From Proteus terrae (GTDB taxonomy: Bacteria; Pseudomonadota; Gammaproteobacteria; Enterobacterales; Enterobacteriaceae): 64,000 nucleotides of DNA. The number at the start of each line of letters is the position of its first letter. Positions within the stretch are counted from its first letter, which is position 1. Under the pieces are notes generated by a model that did not search any database, was not told where the DNA came from, and was given only the letters and a program-made list of their open reading frames with translations. Both the position numbers and the translations under genes were made by a program. Positions 46,337 to 58,830 of this stretch are shown here, piece after piece. The stretch lies in assembly GCF_003144325.1 (NCBI RefSeq), contig NZ_PENS01000006.1:62001-126000 (forward strand), written 5' to 3'.

Positions 46337-47383
46337 ATGAATAATAATGAAACTCACATCATCTCAGAAATATCTTTTGAACATAATAAACTCTTTCATG
46401 CATATAAAAACATTCTTCACTTAAGTAATAATAAGTGTTATATGAATAATGATTTTGACAATGAGCTAACCTTATTCTTAGAGAAAAACAATAAAAATAT
46501 TGAGAGTATCATTTATTTTTCTCTAGTATTAAAAAGTCGATTAAGACAAAAATTACTTAATAATACATTTAAAACCATTAATGAAATTGATGAAGAGATA
46601 AAAAAGGAAACTCTTGATGTAGAGTTAAAATTAAAACTGGAAGTAGAAAAAAAAGAGATCATAGATCTATATCTAAACGAGATAAACGAAACAAGCACTA
46701 TAATTAGTGAACATAATTTATTTCTATCAATGGAAATAAAGCGACTTAAAAAACATTTTATCACTCATAAGGTCACACCCTTTATCACTGATAAAAAGGA
46801 TTTTATTAACCAACTAACAAAAAACATTTCAACTTTAGAGATAGATTCAGAAAAAACGAAGCAAGAACTGAATATCATTCGAGAAAGTGAAGCGCTTCTA
46901 AATAAAAGATATTTTCTCAACCTCTTCAAAAGTTCTATTCCGTCAAAGTCAGAAATAGAAGAACTCAATATTGAACCTAACGAGAAAAACCTGTTATCTT
47001 CATTGATAGAAATACTTAATAATTTATTTTCAACCTTAAATCATGGTTTTTCTTATACTAAAATCGTTGAAACTCGTCACCAATTAACGGCAAATTACCT
47101 AGAGCAAATTAAACAACTCAACCAATTAAGAAACAAAAAGCAAAATGCCCTATTTGTTCTAAAACACTACTATAAACTAATTGATATCGACTATTACCTA
47201 AGAGTTTTTATTGAACAATTAGAACGATTAAACAAATATTGGAATAATATTAATTTACAATTTTACGAGCTAAAAAATAATATTTTATTAACAGAAGATA
47301 TTATTATCCCTCTATTTTCATTCTTAGATGATTTCTCTCTATATTACGATACTTCAGAAAAGATAAACAGTAATACACCTTAG
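46337..47383 (+). CDS. xaxB: XaxB/YaxB-type pore-forming toxin subunit B
   Basis: The 348-residue helical protein has the size, position and coiled-coil character of the XaxB/YaxB partner. It has long heptad-rich helices (about 70-160 and 240-340) and a moderately hydrophobic middle (KRYFLNLFKSS and NLLSSLIEILNNLFSTLN) that could supply the pore helix. In XaxAB the B subunit makes the transmembrane pore after A recruits it. It has AAGGGA before the ATG and a terminator 9 bases after the stop, so A and B form a closed two-gene operon. The call relies on pairing with subunit A; sequence similarity alone would be weaker. Confidence 0.78.
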   Translation: MNNNETHIISEISFEHNKLFHAYKNILHLSNNKCYMNNDFDNELTLFLEKNNKNIESIIYFSLVLKSRLRQKLLNNTFKTINEIDEEIKKETLDVELKLKLEVEKKEIIDLYLNEINETSTIISEHNLFLSMEIKRLKKHFITHKVTPFITDKKDFINQLTKNISTLEIDSEKTKQELNIIRESEALLNKRYFLNLFKSSIPSKSEIEELNIEPNEKNLLSSLIEILNNLFSTLNHGFSYTKIVETRHQLTANYLEQIKQLNQLRNKKQNALFVLKHYYKLIDIDYYLRVFIEQLERLNKYWNNINLQFYELKNNILLTEDIIIPLFSFLDDFSLYYDTSEKINSNTP

Positions 47384-47385
47384 CT

Positions 47386-47417
47386 AAAAAAACGGCTCTA
47401 TAATAAAGAGCCGTTTT
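47386..47417. terminator. Bidirectional terminator xaxB/nuoN
   Basis: AAACGGCTCT and AGAGCCGTTT flank a short A+T loop with A and T runs on either side. It serves the convergent xaxAB and nuo operons. Confidence 0.85.
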
Positions 47418-47443
47418 ACTACCTTATTATCTAATAATATCGA

Positions 47444-48913
47444 TTAATTTACTGCTGGAGCAATAATCGCAAAATTAGTTAATTCAATAAGTGGTTGTGG
47501 CCATACACCTAATGCAATAACAACAATTGCACAGATTAGTGCAACAAATGTTGCCATGTTTTGTGATGTTGTTGAAATAGCTGGAGTGTTGTCATTGTCA
47601 GGTTTACGTAAGAAGACAATAGCCGCAGCACGTAGGTAGTAGAATAAACCAATAGCACTACCTAACACAACCATACCTGTTAACCACCATAAGCTTGAGC
47701 TGATACCTGCAATGATGACATATAGTTTACCAATGAAGCCTAATGTAATTGGTACACCTGCCAGTGATAACATCATCAGCGACATCACCACCGCAACCAC
47801 AGGACGACGCCAGAATAACCCGCGGTAATCTTCCAGTGAATCCATTTCGCTCTCACGATAAGGACTTGAAGCTACTGCAATAGCACCAAACGCCCCTAAG
47901 CTTGCAAACAAGTAACCTGCTAAATAAATTTCAGCTGTTTCTTGTGCTAATACAGGACTGTATTGCAATACAATTAATGCCACTAGCAGATAACCAAGGT
48001 GCGATACTGAAGAGTAACCCAGTAAGCGCTTCACGCTCTTTTGCGTTAACGCCATGATGTTACCAAATAAGATAGAGGCAATTGCCATGAAACCTAAGAT
48101 CATTCGTAAGGTTTCACTATCCGCAGCGGGTGCTTCAAGGAATAAACGCATAACAACAGCAAAAATACCAATCTTACTTGCTGTCGCTAAGAACGCGCCA
48201 GTTGGTGCTGGTGCGCCTTGGTAAACATCGGGTGTCCACAGTTGGAATGGGAATAAAGATAATTTAAAGCCAATTCCCACTAACATCATACCTAAACCTG
48301 CGAGTACTAATGGTTTATGGATATTACTATCACTTAAACTCTGTCCCATTGCGGTAAAGGAGAGGTTTCCTGCTTCTGCATAGAGAAGTGCCATGCCAAA
48401 CAGTAAAAAAGAAGATGCAGCTGCTGAAAGCAGCATATATTTAATACCTGCTTCCAAAGAAGGACGTTGTTGGAATGCATAACCGATAAGACCAAACAGC
48501 GGTAATGTCAGTAATTCAATACCAATAAACATCGATGCGAAGTGGTGAGCCGAAGAGAGTAAAATCCCCCCAATGACCGCAATCGCAATCAGCAAATAAA
48601 ATTCTTCTTTGTTATCTTGATAGCCTTCTAACCAAGGATAAGCAAAAGCTATAGTTCCAATACCAGAAAGGATCACTAGCGCGGTAAAGAAGCTAGAGTA
48701 TCCATCAACATGGTAAAGCGTGGTAACGTCCACTACGCCTAATGCATTAACGTAATAGAGTGATCCCAGCGCAATGATGAAACCCGTTGCTGTCAAAGTG
48801 GCAATAGTAAAATGATCGCGTCGCCACGCAATGGACAGCATCACAACCACCACCGTCAATCCGACGATCAATAGCGGTAGCATTGCGATCAATTGTTCAG
48901 GAGTTATTGTCAT
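47444..48913 (-). CDS. nuoN: NADH-quinone oxidoreductase subunit N
   Basis: The 489-residue antiporter-like membrane subunit has about 14 helices. Key charged residues are visible in [20 protein letters not shown] and in [20 protein letters not shown]. It is one of three proton-pumping channels in the membrane arm of complex I. It is the last gene of the nuo operon, 6 bases after nuoM. Confidence 0.96.
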   Translation of the reverse strand: MTITPEQLIAMLPLLIVGLTVVVVMLSIAWRRDHFTIATLTATGFIIALGSLYYVNALGVVDVTTLYHVDGYSSFFTALVILSGIGTIAFAYPWLEGYQDNKEEFYLLIAIAVIGGILLSSAHHFASMFIGIELLTLPLFGLIGYAFQQRPSLEAGIKYMLLSAAASSFLLFGMALLYAEAGNLSFTAMGQSLSDSNIHKPLVLAGLGMMLVGIGFKLSLFPFQLWTPDVYQGAPAPTGAFLATASKIGIFAVVMRLFLEAPAADSETLRMILGFMAIASILFGNIMALTQKSVKRLLGYSSVSHLGYLLVALIVLQYSPVLAQETAEIYLAGYLFASLGAFGAIAVASSPYRESEMDSLEDYRGLFWRRPVVAVVMSLMMLSLAGVPITLGFIGKLYVIIAGISSSLWWLTGMVVLGSAIGLFYYLRAAAIVFLRKPDNDNTPAISTTSQNMATFVALICAIVVIALGVWPQPLIELTNFAIIAPAVN

Positions 48914-48919
48914 GGCGAA

Positions 48920-50449
48920 TTACGGCCTTACTGTTGAAATAGAAGCGGAATACCAAGTCTGGAGATTTTCCATCGCTGATATTGATGTGTCTAATACTGG
49001 TTGTGGGAAGAAGCCTAAGATAACCAGTAAAACAACCAATGTGATCAGGATAAAGAACTCTCTCAGATCTAACCCTTTATAGGTTCTTTCAGCTGCTTTC
49101 GGTGAACCATAGTAAGCTTGTTGCATCATCCACAATGCATAGACAGAAGCAAAAACTAAACCAAAGACCGAAATAATTGTAATCAGCTTAAAGTGACCAT
49201 AAGTACCAAACAGGATCATAAACTCACCAACGAAGTTACCTGTTCCCGGCATACCTAAAGAAGCAACCGCAAAGAACAATGAAAACGCTGGTAAGAAGCG
49301 GATGCTTTTCCACAATCCACCCATTTGGTTCATATCACGCGTACCTAAACGCTCATACAGCATGCCACACATGATAAATAGACCTGCTGCTGACAAACCA
49401 TTGGTGATCATTTGAATAATCGCACCTTGGTAAGCCAATACAGAGCCGGCATAAATCGCAATTACGATAAAGCCCATGTGAGAAATACTACTGTAAGCCG
49501 CAAGACGTTTGATATCTGTCTGACGAAATGCCAGTAATGCTGCATAGAATACAGTAATTAAACCTAACCACATCGCCACCGGAGCCAGTAACGCTGATGC
49601 TTCTGGGAAGAGCGGTAAGTTAAAACGTAATAGACCGTAAGCCGCTGTTTTTAGCAAAATACCTGATAAGTCAACAGAGCCTGCTGTTGGCGCTTCTGCG
49701 TGAGCATCCGCTAACCAACCATGTACAGGAACAATTGGCATTTTCACTGCAAATGCAGCAAAGAAACCTAACATCAGAATAAATTGTAGTTCAGAGCTTA
49801 AAACAGTATGTGCTTGTAATAAGGTATCGTAATTAAATGTCCAAATACCTGTTTCACGGTAGAAAGCCACCGCAAGACCGATAATGGCCAGCAACATTAA
49901 CAGGCCACTTGCCTGTGTATAGATAAAGAATTTTGTTGCTGCACTAACGTGTTTTTTATCGCTACTTCCTTTGTGTCCCCATAAAGAAATCAGGAAATAC
50001 ATTGGGATCAACATCATTTCCCAGAAGAAGAAGAATAAGAACAGGTCAGTTGCTAAAAATACCCCCATCACACCTGCTAAGATCCACAGCAGATTAAAAT
50101 GGAAAGCACCTTGTGATGGCTGATTTTCACTCCACGATGAAAGTACCGCTAAGATACCTAAAATCGCAGTTAATACAGTCATCAGCAATGACATACCATC
50201 AAGTGCAAATTGGATATTAATCCCTAAAGCAGGTATCCACGGCACAAAGTAATACTCTGTCCAGCGTGGCGCTCCATCAGCACTAAGTAGTTGATAATCG
50301 CCCTGCAACCAAAGTTGCACAGAAATAACAAGTGTTAATCCCATCGTCAGCAACGCAACCCAGCGAGGGACTTGCGAGCCGATTCGTTCAGCCTGCCAAC
50401 TTAGCAGGCCACCGATGAAGGGAATAAGTATTAGCCAGGGTAATAACAT
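48920..50449 (-). CDS. nuoM: NADH-quinone oxidoreductase subunit M
   Basis: The 509-residue antiporter-like subunit has the essential Glu in LFFFFWEMMLIPMYFLIS, conserved HGWLADAHAEAPTAGSVDL, and Lys in GILLKTAAYGLLRF. It forms a proton channel between NuoL and NuoN. It starts 19 bases after nuoL. Confidence 0.97.
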   Translation of the reverse strand: MLLPWLILIPFIGGLLSWQAERIGSQVPRWVALLTMGLTLVISVQLWLQGDYQLLSADGAPRWTEYYFVPWIPALGINIQFALDGMSLLMTVLTAILGILAVLSSWSENQPSQGAFHFNLLWILAGVMGVFLATDLFLFFFFWEMMLIPMYFLISLWGHKGSSDKKHVSAATKFFIYTQASGLLMLLAIIGLAVAFYRETGIWTFNYDTLLQAHTVLSSELQFILMLGFFAAFAVKMPIVPVHGWLADAHAEAPTAGSVDLSGILLKTAAYGLLRFNLPLFPEASALLAPVAMWLGLITVFYAALLAFRQTDIKRLAAYSSISHMGFIVIAIYAGSVLAYQGAIIQMITNGLSAAGLFIMCGMLYERLGTRDMNQMGGLWKSIRFLPAFSLFFAVASLGMPGTGNFVGEFMILFGTYGHFKLITIISVFGLVFASVYALWMMQQAYYGSPKAAERTYKGLDLREFFILITLVVLLVILGFFPQPVLDTSISAMENLQTWYSASISTVRP

Positions 50450-50468
50450 GGCGCAATGTGTCCCTTAA

Positions 50469-52304
50469 TTAAACCAGAAGCAGCAGAGCGATGACCAGCA
50501 CTGCACCTAAACCGAGAGAAGCCGCATACCAACGTGCTAATCCATTCTCACTGAAACTTAATCCTTTATTGGTGCCTTTAAGCAGACAACCGAATAAATT
50601 AAAGAATTGGTTAACAGGATCATTTTGGATAAGCCACGCCGCCCCTTTATAAGGTTTGACAAACAGCACTTCATACAGCGCATCGAATCCCCAAGCATGG
50701 AACCACCATGTTGAGAAGAAACGACCTGTACGAGTATTGGCAACCTTAGAAACACATTGACGCTGTTTCAGGTATAACCATGCTGCAATGGCAACGCCTA
50801 CTATCGCTACCACACCAGAAAGAATTTCTAACACATATTTACCATCGTGCGATGCATTTCCTTCAGGGAAAACTGCACCTAGCGGTTGAGTAATTAACGC
50901 ACCGATAAATGTTGATAACAGTGCTAATACCGCTAATGGGAAAGTATGAGTAAACCCTCTAACTTGGTGTGCTTCGGTTTTGGTTTCACCATGGAATACG
51001 ATGAAAATCAAACGGAAGGTATAAAGTGACGTAAATAACGCGCCAACTAAACCTGCAAGCATTAAGTTAAAATGCCCGTTTGAATACGCACCCCATAAGA
51101 TTTCATCTTTACTGAAGAACCCTGCTGTTAACAGCGGTAATGCCGCTAATGCGCCACCACCAATTAGGAAACAAGCATAAACAAATGGGATCTTCTTACG
51201 TAACCCGCCCATCTTAAAGATATTTTGTTCGTGGTGGCAGGCAACAATCACCGAGCCAGCTGATAAGAACAGTAATGCTTTAAAGAAAGCGTGTGTCATT
51301 AAGTGGAAAATTGCCGCATCCCATGCTTGAGCGCCTAAAGCCAAGAACATATAACCAATTTGGCTCATGGTTGAATAAGCAAGAATGCGTTTGATATCTG
51401 TTTGTACTAAAGCTGCAAAGCCCGCTAACACTAATGTGACTGCACCGATAATGCCGACCAATTCCAGTACTTCTGGTGCCATTAAGAATAGTGCATTGCT
51501 GCGTGCGACTAAGTACACACCCGCCGTGACCATGGTTGCGGCGTGAATTAATGCAGATACAGGTGTTGGACCTGCCATTGCATCGGCTAACCAAGTTTGT
51601 AATGGAAGCTGTGCTGATTTACCTACTGCACCGCCTAATACCATCAACATTGCCCAGTTAATAACGCTTGAGCCCACGGCTAATTGCTCAGGAGCAAGTA
51701 CTGCCATTTCACGGAAACTCAATGTACCTAATTGGTCAAACAGGATAAACATACCGATAGCTAAGAACACATCACCGATACGCGTTACGATAAACGCTTT
51801 CATCGCCGCTGCGCCATTAGCAGGATTGCTATAATAGAAACCAATTAATAGGTAGCTACATAGACCAACCCCTTCCCAACCCATATACATCAGCATCATG
51901 TTATCAGCCAGTACTAAAACAACCATACTTGCGATAAATAAGTTGGTATAAGCAAAGAAGCGAGAATACCCCTCTTCTCCACGCATATACCACGATGCAT
52001 ACATATGAATAAGGAAGCCAACACCGGTAATAACACCCAGCATAGTTAATGAAAGACCGTCAAGAACCAGAGTGAATGGAATATTAAAATTTCCTGCAGA
52101 CATCCAGTTCCATAAAGTCAGAACATACGTTTCTTGCCCATTGGCAAAGAAATCCATACCAGCCCAAAGTGCAACTAAAGCCGATAAACCAACCGAACCA
52201 GTACCAATCCATGCTGATACGTTTTCAGACCAACGACCACGTGAGAAAGCGAGCAGTAAAAATCCCAGCAGTGGTAGCAGAATGGTTAAATAGAGTATAT
52301 TCAT
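50469..52304 (-). CDS. nuoL: NADH-quinone oxidoreductase subunit L
   Basis: The 611-residue distal pump subunit has the Glu in [16 protein letters not shown] and the Lys in [20 protein letters not shown]. The C-terminal extension contains the long lateral amphipathic helix (about 520-580) that runs along the membrane arm. Its start overlaps the nuoK stop by four bases. Confidence 0.97.
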   Translation of the reverse strand: MNILYLTILLPLLGFLLLAFSRGRWSENVSAWIGTGSVGLSALVALWAGMDFFANGQETYVLTLWNWMSAGNFNIPFTLVLDGLSLTMLGVITGVGFLIHMYASWYMRGEEGYSRFFAYTNLFIASMVVLVLADNMMLMYMGWEGVGLCSYLLIGFYYSNPANGAAAMKAFIVTRIGDVFLAIGMFILFDQLGTLSFREMAVLAPEQLAVGSSVINWAMLMVLGGAVGKSAQLPLQTWLADAMAGPTPVSALIHAATMVTAGVYLVARSNALFLMAPEVLELVGIIGAVTLVLAGFAALVQTDIKRILAYSTMSQIGYMFLALGAQAWDAAIFHLMTHAFFKALLFLSAGSVIVACHHEQNIFKMGGLRKKIPFVYACFLIGGGALAALPLLTAGFFSKDEILWGAYSNGHFNLMLAGLVGALFTSLYTFRLIFIVFHGETKTEAHQVRGFTHTFPLAVLALLSTFIGALITQPLGAVFPEGNASHDGKYVLEILSGVVAIVGVAIAAWLYLKQRQCVSKVANTRTGRFFSTWWFHAWGFDALYEVLFVKPYKGAAWLIQNDPVNQFFNLFGCLLKGTNKGLSFSENGLARWYAASLGLGAVLVIALLLLV

Positions 52305-52603
52305 CCGCGCATCTCACTGACTGTATCGATATTGATATTTTGGCGATGTCTATGAAGCTGTAACAACAATGCCAGACCAATACTTGCCTCTGCCGCTGCC
52401 AAGCTGATTGCCAGAATATACATTATCTGACCATCCGTTTGACCCCAAAAGCTACCACCGACAACAAATGCCAGTGCAGCCGCATTAATCATAATTTCTA
52501 GTCCGATCAACATAAACAACAGGTTGCGGCGAAGTACTAAGCAGGTAAAACCTAACACAAACAGTACCGCAGCCAAGATCAAACCATGTTGAAGAGGTAT
52601 CAT
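52301..52603 (-). CDS. nuoK: NADH-quinone oxidoreductase subunit K
   Basis: This 100-residue, three-helix subunit has the two membrane-embedded acidic residues, Glu in [14 protein letters not shown] and Glu in [15 protein letters not shown], that relay protons. It overlaps nuoJ and nuoL by four bases each. Confidence 0.97.
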   Translation of the reverse strand: MIPLQHGLILAAVLFVLGFTCLVLRRNLLFMLIGLEIMINAAALAFVVGGSFWGQTDGQIMYILAISLAAAEASIGLALLLQLHRHRQNINIDTVSEMRG

Positions 52604-53133
52604 TTTTGCTCCCCTGCGTTTTCGTTTTCGACGAGATCGTCATGGCTCTGATCACGACCAATGTGATAAGCAACTATTAACCCTGACAATAAGAGAACAG
52701 ATGCTAACTCAACAGCCAGAATATAAGGCCCAAATAAGCTAATACCGACCTCTTTCGCACCAATTATTTCTCCAGTAATTTCACCGTGAGTGACACTACT
52801 AATTGCATAAATAAGCACGATTAATAACATCAGAGATAAAAGTGCTGGCCCAATCCAAAACTTCGGTTGTAGCCACTTTCTCTCTTGATCAACGACGGAT
52901 TTACCTAAGTTGAGCATCATCACCACGAAAACGAACAACACCATAATGGCGCCAGCGTAAACGATGATTTCTAATGCACCTGCAAAATAGGCGCCCAGCG
53001 AGAAAAAAACCACAGAGAGTGCAATCAATGAAATCACTAAGTACAACAATGCGTGTACTGGATTGGTATGAGTGATAACTCTCAATGTTGCAAGGATGGC
53101 AATCAGCCCCGCGATGTAAAATGCAAATTCCAT
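52600..53133 (-). CDS. nuoJ: NADH-quinone oxidoreductase subunit J
   Basis: The 177-residue, five-helix subunit has the conserved third helix [20 protein letters not shown] with its pi-bulge region, which is important for coupling. A charged C-terminal tail follows ([14 protein letters not shown]). It lies 12 bases after nuoI and overlaps nuoK. Confidence 0.96.
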   Translation of the reverse strand: MEFAFYIAGLIAILATLRVITHTNPVHALLYLVISLIALSVVFFSLGAYFAGALEIIVYAGAIMVLFVFVVMMLNLGKSVVDQERKWLQPKFWIGPALLSLMLLIVLIYAISSVTHGEITGEIIGAKEVGISLFGPYILAVELASVLLLSGLIVAYHIGRDQSHDDLVENENAGEQK

Positions 53134-53145
53134 GAATATCGCTCC

Positions 53146-53688
53146 TTACGGTAACAGGCTTTTGACATCGATAGGTTTAGCTTCATCATCTGCATCACCT
53201 TTGTCTTTGCCGTTAATCGCCATACCTGTTTTACGGTAAAAGTTATATTCAGGATATTTGCCGGGCCCAGAAATTAACAGATCGTCTTTTTCATAAACCA
53301 GATCCTGACGCTTAAACTCACCCATTTCGAAATCAGGCGTTAATTGCAGTGCCGTTGTTGGGCAAGCTTCTTCACATAAACCGCAGAAGATACAACGAGA
53401 AAAGTTGATACGGAAAAATTCCGGATACCAACGACCATCTTCATGTTCTGCTTTCTGTAATGAAATACAGCCAACTGGACAAACTGCTGCACACAAGTTA
53501 CAAGCAACACAGCGCTCTTCACCATCGGGATCACGCGTCAATACAATACGTCCACGGTAGCGTGGTGCAACATTGACAGGTTCTTCCGGGTACATCTGTG
53601 TTTCACGTTTGGCGAAGGCGTGTAAGCCAATCATCCAAATGCTTCGTACCTGGGTGCCGAAACCAGTCAATAACTCTTTTAAAGTCAT
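53146..53688 (-). CDS. nuoI: NADH-quinone oxidoreductase subunit I
   Basis: The 180-residue subunit carries two 4Fe-4S clusters (N6a and N6b) in the motifs [15 protein letters not shown] and [16 protein letters not shown]. They pass electrons towards cluster N2. The N-terminal amphipathic helix ([20 protein letters not shown]) rests on the membrane arm. Confidence 0.97.
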   Translation of the reverse strand: MTLKELLTGFGTQVRSIWMIGLHAFAKRETQMYPEEPVNVAPRYRGRIVLTRDPDGEERCVACNLCAAVCPVGCISLQKAEHEDGRWYPEFFRINFSRCIFCGLCEEACPTTALQLTPDFEMGEFKRQDLVYEKDDLLISGPGKYPEYNFYRKTGMAINGKDKGDADDEAKPIDVKSLLP

Positions 53689-53702
53689 GGTTCAATCACC
53701 CC

Positions 53703-54680
53703 TTATTGAGCGTTGTAAAGTATCACTGCAGCAGTTACCAGCAGATTGATAAGAGTTAACGGTAAGCAAATTTTCCAACCAAAAGACATCACTTGGTCGT
53801 AACGCGGACGCGGTAACGAAGCACGAATAAGGATGAACATCATCATGAAGAATCCTGTTTTCAGTGCAAACCAAATAAACGACGGTAAGAAAGGACCTTG
53901 CCAACCACCAAAGAATAACGTCACGATAAGACCTGATACCGCAACGATCCCGATATATTCACCAACAAAGAACAGACCAAATTTCATACCGGAATATTCA
54001 ATGTGATAACCATCAGCAAGCTCTTGCTCTGCTTCTGGTTGGTCAAATGGATGACGGTGACAAACAGCAACCCCAGCAATCGCAAACGTAATAAAGCCAA
54101 AGAATTGTGGAATGACATTCCACATATTCGCTTGTGAGTTTACGATGTCAGTCAGGTTAAAAGAGCCCGCTTGTGCAACAACCCCTAGGATTGAGAGTCC
54201 TAAGAACACCTCATAACTTACGGTTTGTGCTGATGCACGCATTGCACCTAACAGTGAATATTTGTTATTACTTGACCAGCCTGCAAATAACACGGCATAC
54301 ACCGCAATACCTGCAACCATCAAGAAGAACAAAATACCAATGTTTAAGTCAGCGACAACCCATGTTGAGCTAACAGGTACAATTGCAAATGACAGCAGTA
54401 AAGATGAAAACGCAATCACTGGCGCAATGGTGAAGATAAAGCGATCAGCAAATTTCGGGATCCAGTCCTCTTTAAAGAACATTTTGATCATATCCGCAAT
54501 TAACTGTGCTGAACCTGCATAACCTACACGGTTAGGCCCATAACGGTTTTGGAATAACCCCAGTAAACGGCGTTCCCCCATACTCATAAAAGCACCACAA
54601 GTGACCACGACAAGCAAGATCACGACGGCTTTTAAAACGGTGAGTAAAATCTCTGTAACTTCAGGAGATAACCAGCTCAT
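53703..54680 (-). CDS. nuoH: NADH-quinone oxidoreductase subunit H
   Basis: The 325-residue, eight-helix subunit lines the quinone chamber. Conserved features include [20 protein letters not shown] and the acidic loop [20 protein letters not shown]. Its ATG overlaps the nuoG stop (TAATG). Confidence 0.97.
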   Translation of the reverse strand: MSWLSPEVTEILLTVLKAVVILLVVVTCGAFMSMGERRLLGLFQNRYGPNRVGYAGSAQLIADMIKMFFKEDWIPKFADRFIFTIAPVIAFSSLLLSFAIVPVSSTWVVADLNIGILFFLMVAGIAVYAVLFAGWSSNNKYSLLGAMRASAQTVSYEVFLGLSILGVVAQAGSFNLTDIVNSQANMWNVIPQFFGFITFAIAGVAVCHRHPFDQPEAEQELADGYHIEYSGMKFGLFFVGEYIGIVAVSGLIVTLFFGGWQGPFLPSFIWFALKTGFFMMMFILIRASLPRPRYDQVMSFGWKICLPLTLINLLVTAAVILYNAQ

Positions 54681-57403
54681 TATGCAATACCCCGCAGTTG
54701 ACGAACCGATACACCCACCAGCGATGGAGAAATACCGGCCATACCTAACGGCAAGCCGATTTGACCTTGAGTCAGGTGAGTACTGATTTTCACAGGTAAG
54801 GTGAATTCACGGCCTTCGTAAGTAAACATCGCTTGCTGACCTTGAGTTAACGCTAATGCCTGTGCATCAGATTCACTCAATGTTAAATAAGCCGTTTCCA
54901 TACGAGATTGGATAACTTCAGCGCGTTGTGATAACTCTTCACTACCAAATAAACGGTAGCAAGGTGCGACAGTCCATTGATTTTTCTGTGCATTAAATGG
55001 CGCAGGAATATCAGTGAAATAGCCAAGCGTATTATCACCACATTCAATTAGACGCACACCAGGATCGCCAAAGCGTAAGCTACCACCCACTTCGGCTTGG
55101 AATTTATTCCATGCTTGAGGTGAGTTCCAACCCGGTGCCCATGCAAATGGAATTTGCTGACGAGGTGCTGTTGGGCTGTTATTGCCTTCCATTGAGAACG
55201 CAAATGGAGTGTCGATATCTTTTGGTTGACGCTGTTCATGAACAGACACATTTGCCAACATAGAAGTACGGCCGCTATAACGATGCGGTTCACGAGCCAG
55301 TTTCTGTCCACGAATACGGAATGATGCATTCGGAGCAGCATAAACAATGCCTGCAAACTGAGGAAGACTGGTTGCACAATGCTCAATAACACTGTCTAAC
55401 TGTGTCCAATCCAGTGTTCTTTCATGCCATTGTGAATCAACCGCACTTAACCAACGCCAGCTTTCATGCATCACGACTTCTTTGTTATAAAAAGAAGGTT
55501 CGAAAACTTGGAAGTAACGTTGTGCTCTACCCTCTTGACTCACCATTGTTCCATCGCTTTCAGCAAATGAAGAAGCAGGGAGAACAAGATGTGCTTTCGC
55601 CATAATGTCTGTTTGCTGGTGGTCGATAACAATAACGTTATCTACTTTAGCAATCGCATCGTCAATCACGTCTGCATCGTAGTGGCGATATAAATCGTTT
55701 TCCATTACAACAACAGTGTTAGTTTGACCACTACGCATCATTTTTAATGCATCATCAAGTGGTTGTGCATTCATCATGGCAAGCCCCATGCTGTTTGCAT
55801 CATCAGCAACGAAAGAAAGCCCTACTTCATTACCTTTTGCTTTTAATGCAAACGCAATGTTAGCAGCTGCTTTGATAACGTCTTCGCTACCTGCATGACT
55901 ACCACTGATAATTAATGGTTTCTTCGCTTGAGAAAGTGCTTGAACAACCATCTCGATATGTTTATTCAGCGCTTCATCAATGCCATCAACTGCAGGTGCT
56001 TCACCGTTAATGTTATTGGCAATCGCAAAACCTAAACGCGCTTGATCAACAACCGGTGCGCGGTAACTCCATGCAGCAACATCATCGAGGCGGGTTTCAT
56101 CAACATGAGTGACAAACAGCGGATATTTTGCACGTTGCCCGATATTCATAATCGCAGCAATTTGCCAGTCAGCGACTTTTTGAGCTGCTGCCATTTCACG
56201 TGCTTTACCTTTCACGGCTTGACGTACAGACAATGCCATACGAGCACCGGTTTGTGTTAAATCTTCACCTAACACTAAAACAGCATCGTAATCTTCAATT
56301 TCACGCAGAGATGGGGTATGAACGCCACCTTTTTGTAAAATATCTAACATTAAAGTCAGTCGTTTTTGCTCTGATGCCGAGATACCACTATAGAAGTTTT
56401 CAGCACCAACAACTTCACGTAATGCGAAGTTGCTTTCAATGCTTGCACGCGGGGAACCAATACCCACGATACGCTGACTTTTCTTCAGCATATCCGCAGC
56501 AGCTTGAGTTGCTTGAACAGCGTTAATTTCTAACCAGTTACTGCCTAAACGTTTTTTAGGCTGACGAGGTCTGCTTGCTAAATTCACATAGCCATAGCCA
56601 AAACGACCACGGTCACACAGGAAATAGCGGTTTACAGTCCCGTTATAACGGTTTTCAATACGACGTAATTCACCATAGCGTTCACCAGGGCTGGTGTTAC
56701 AACCCATGCTACAACCTTGGCAAATACTTGGTGCAAACTGCATATCCCACTTACGGTTATAGCGTGATGAGTGAGTTTTATCAGTGAACACACCTGTCGG
56801 ACAAATTTCAACTAAGTTACCCGAGAATTCGCTCTCTAATGTTCCATCTTCAACGCGTCCAAAGAATACGTTGTTATGTGCACCAAAGACGCCCAGATCA
56901 GTACCATCGGCATAGTCTTTGTAGTAACGAACACAGCGGTAACAAGCAATACAACGGTTCATTTCATGAGAAATAAACGGTCCCAGATCTTGGTTTCTAT
57001 GTGTACGCTTCGTAAAGCGATAGCGACGCATAGTATGACCTGTCATTACCGTCATATCTTGAAGGTGGCAGTTACCGCCTTCTTCACAAACTGGACAGTC
57101 ATGAGGATGGTTTGTCATATACCATTCAACAACGCTTTCACGAAATTTCTTCGCTTCTTCGTCATCAATAGAGATAAACGTGCCATCAGTCGCCGGTGTC
57201 ATACAAGACATCACTAAACGACCTCGGGTATCCTCAGCATTTTGATACTGCTTCACCGCACACTGGCGGCAAGCGCCAACGCTTCCCAGCGCTGGGTGCC
57301 AGCAAAAATAAGGAATATCTAAGCCTAAATTAAGACAGGCTTCTAACAGGTTATCAGCCCCGTTAACTTCATATTCTTTGCCGTCTACATGAATCGTAGC
57401 CAT
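54680..57403 (-). CDS. nuoG: NADH-quinone oxidoreductase subunit G
   Basis: The 907-residue iron-sulfur subunit has an N-terminal 2Fe-2S ferredoxin domain ([15 protein letters not shown]), the His/Cys-ligated cluster ([15 protein letters not shown]) and [13 protein letters not shown]. The extra N7 cluster motif CQGCSMGC is typical of enterobacteria, and a molybdopterin-oxidoreductase-like domain without cofactor follows. I chose the ATG at 57403 ([13 protein letters not shown]), which aligns with E. coli and has GGGAAG upstream; the frame is open six codons further. Confidence 0.97.
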   Translation of the reverse strand: MATIHVDGKEYEVNGADNLLEACLNLGLDIPYFCWHPALGSVGACRQCAVKQYQNAEDTRGRLVMSCMTPATDGTFISIDDEEAKKFRESVVEWYMTNHPHDCPVCEEGGNCHLQDMTVMTGHTMRRYRFTKRTHRNQDLGPFISHEMNRCIACYRCVRYYKDYADGTDLGVFGAHNNVFFGRVEDGTLESEFSGNLVEICPTGVFTDKTHSSRYNRKWDMQFAPSICQGCSMGCNTSPGERYGELRRIENRYNGTVNRYFLCDRGRFGYGYVNLASRPRQPKKRLGSNWLEINAVQATQAAADMLKKSQRIVGIGSPRASIESNFALREVVGAENFYSGISASEQKRLTLMLDILQKGGVHTPSLREIEDYDAVLVLGEDLTQTGARMALSVRQAVKGKAREMAAAQKVADWQIAAIMNIGQRAKYPLFVTHVDETRLDDVAAWSYRAPVVDQARLGFAIANNINGEAPAVDGIDEALNKHIEMVVQALSQAKKPLIISGSHAGSEDVIKAAANIAFALKAKGNEVGLSFVADDANSMGLAMMNAQPLDDALKMMRSGQTNTVVVMENDLYRHYDADVIDDAIAKVDNVIVIDHQQTDIMAKAHLVLPASSFAESDGTMVSQEGRAQRYFQVFEPSFYNKEVVMHESWRWLSAVDSQWHERTLDWTQLDSVIEHCATSLPQFAGIVYAAPNASFRIRGQKLAREPHRYSGRTSMLANVSVHEQRQPKDIDTPFAFSMEGNNSPTAPRQQIPFAWAPGWNSPQAWNKFQAEVGGSLRFGDPGVRLIECGDNTLGYFTDIPAPFNAQKNQWTVAPCYRLFGSEELSQRAEVIQSRMETAYLTLSESDAQALALTQGQQAMFTYEGREFTLPVKISTHLTQGQIGLPLGMAGISPSLVGVSVRQLRGIA

Positions 57404-57465
57404 AGTCAGCATGCTTCCCAAAGGCCTGCACAGCAGGCGTTAAACCTAGAATGTGTCGTGAAAAA

Positions 57466-58830
57466 TTACCAGCGGCTTTTCAGCAAGTTAGGCTGAATAC
57501 CTCTGATCAAGTTGGCATTGGTATAATCTTCTTGAATAATGCCAGCCTCAAATTCTTCACGGAAATATTTAATGGCGCTTTGTAAAGGTTCTACTGCGCC
57601 CGGTGCGTGAGCACAGAATGTGTGTCCTGGACTTAAAGAACGACATAAATGCTCAAGTGTTTCGATATCACCAGGGCGACCTTTACCGTTTTCTATCGCA
57701 CGTAAGATTTCGATACTCCATGGCAAGCCATCACGACAAGGTGTACACCAGCCACAAGATTCACGAGCAAAGAACTCTTCTAAATTACGGGTTAATGAAA
57801 CCATATTAATTTCATTATCTACCGCCATTGCAAGTGCTGTACCTAAACGGCTACCTGCTTTTGCAATCGTGCCAAAATCCATTGGGAGATCGAGATGATC
57901 TTCTGTTAAGAAGTCAGTACCTGCGCCACCCGGTTGCCATGCTTTCAGCTTAAGACCATCACGCATACCGCCTGCGTAATCTTCAAGGATCTCACGCGCT
58001 GTTGTACCAAATGGTAATTCCCATAAGCCCGGAAATTTCACGCGACCAGAGAATCCCATTAATTTAGTACCCGCATCTGGGCTTTTGCCTTCACTTAAGC
58101 CGATATACCAATCTTTACCGTGTTCAATAATCGCAGGCACGTTACACAATGTTTCAACGTTATTGACACAAGTTGGTTTACCCCATGCACCTGATGTTGC
58201 TGGGAAGGGAGGTTTAGAGCGCGGGTTAGCACGACGACCTTCTAATGAGTTGATTAATGCTGTTTCTTCACCACAGATGTAACGACCTGCACCAGTGTGA
58301 ACAAACAGTTCAAAATCAATTCCGGAACCAAAGATGTTTTTACCAAGAAAGCCAGCTGCTTTTGCTTCTTCAATGGCATGGCGTAAATGCTTAGCCGCTT
58401 CGACATATTCACCACGAAGGAAAATATAACCACGGTAAGCTTTTAGTGCGTGAGCGCCGATAATCATCCCTTCAATTAACAGATGTGGAAGTTCTTCCAT
58501 TAAGAGACGGTCTTTATAAGTACCCGGCTCCATTTCATCTGCGTTACAAAGGATGTAACGGATATTCATGCTTTCATCTTTTGGCATCAGGCTCCATTTC
58601 AAGCCTGTTGAGAATCCAGCACCACCACGACCTTTTAGACCAGCATCTTTAACTTCAGTGGTCACTTCCGTCGGTGACATACCTTTTAATGCTTTTTCTG
58701 CCGCTTTATAACCGTTTGTAGCACGGTATTCATCCAGCCATACAGGCTGACGATCATCACGTAAGCGCCACGTTAGCGGGTGCGTTTCTGCGCTACGAAT
58801 AATCGGTTTTGCTCCTGAAATTGCTGTCAT
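57466..58830 (-). CDS. nuoF: NADH-quinone oxidoreductase subunit F
   Basis: The 454-residue flavoprotein binds FMN and NADH ([17 protein letters not shown] and [19 protein letters not shown]). It holds the N3 4Fe-4S cluster ([11 protein letters not shown] plus a later Cys in HLCRSL). It is the electron entry point of complex I. Its ATG overlaps the nuoE TGA by four bases. Confidence 0.97.
   Translation of the reverse strand: MTAISGAKPIIRSAETHPLTWRLRDDRQPVWLDEYRATNGYKAAEKALKGMSPTEVTTEVKDAGLKGRGGAGFSTGLKWSLMPKDESMNIRYILCNADEMEPGTYKDRLLMEELPHLLIEGMIIGAHALKAYRGYIFLRGEYVEAAKHLRHAIEEAKAAGFLGKNIFGSGIDFELFVHTGAGRYICGEETALINSLEGRRANPRSKPPFPATSGAWGKPTCVNNVETLCNVPAIIEHGKDWYIGLSEGKSPDAGTKLMGFSGRVKFPGLWELPFGTTAREILEDYAGGMRDGLKLKAWQPGGAGTDFLTEDHLDLPMDFGTIAKAGSRLGTALAMAVDNEINMVSLTRNLEEFFARESCGWCTPCRDGLPWSIEILRAIENGKGRPGDIETLEHLCRSLSPGHTFCAHAPGAVEPLQSAIKYFREEFEAGIIQEDYTNANLIRGIQPNLLKSRW

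Noticed and set aside
55048..55392. Out-of-frame ORFs inside nuoG
   Set aside because: They are shadows of the nuoG frame; NuoG is full length and well conserved.
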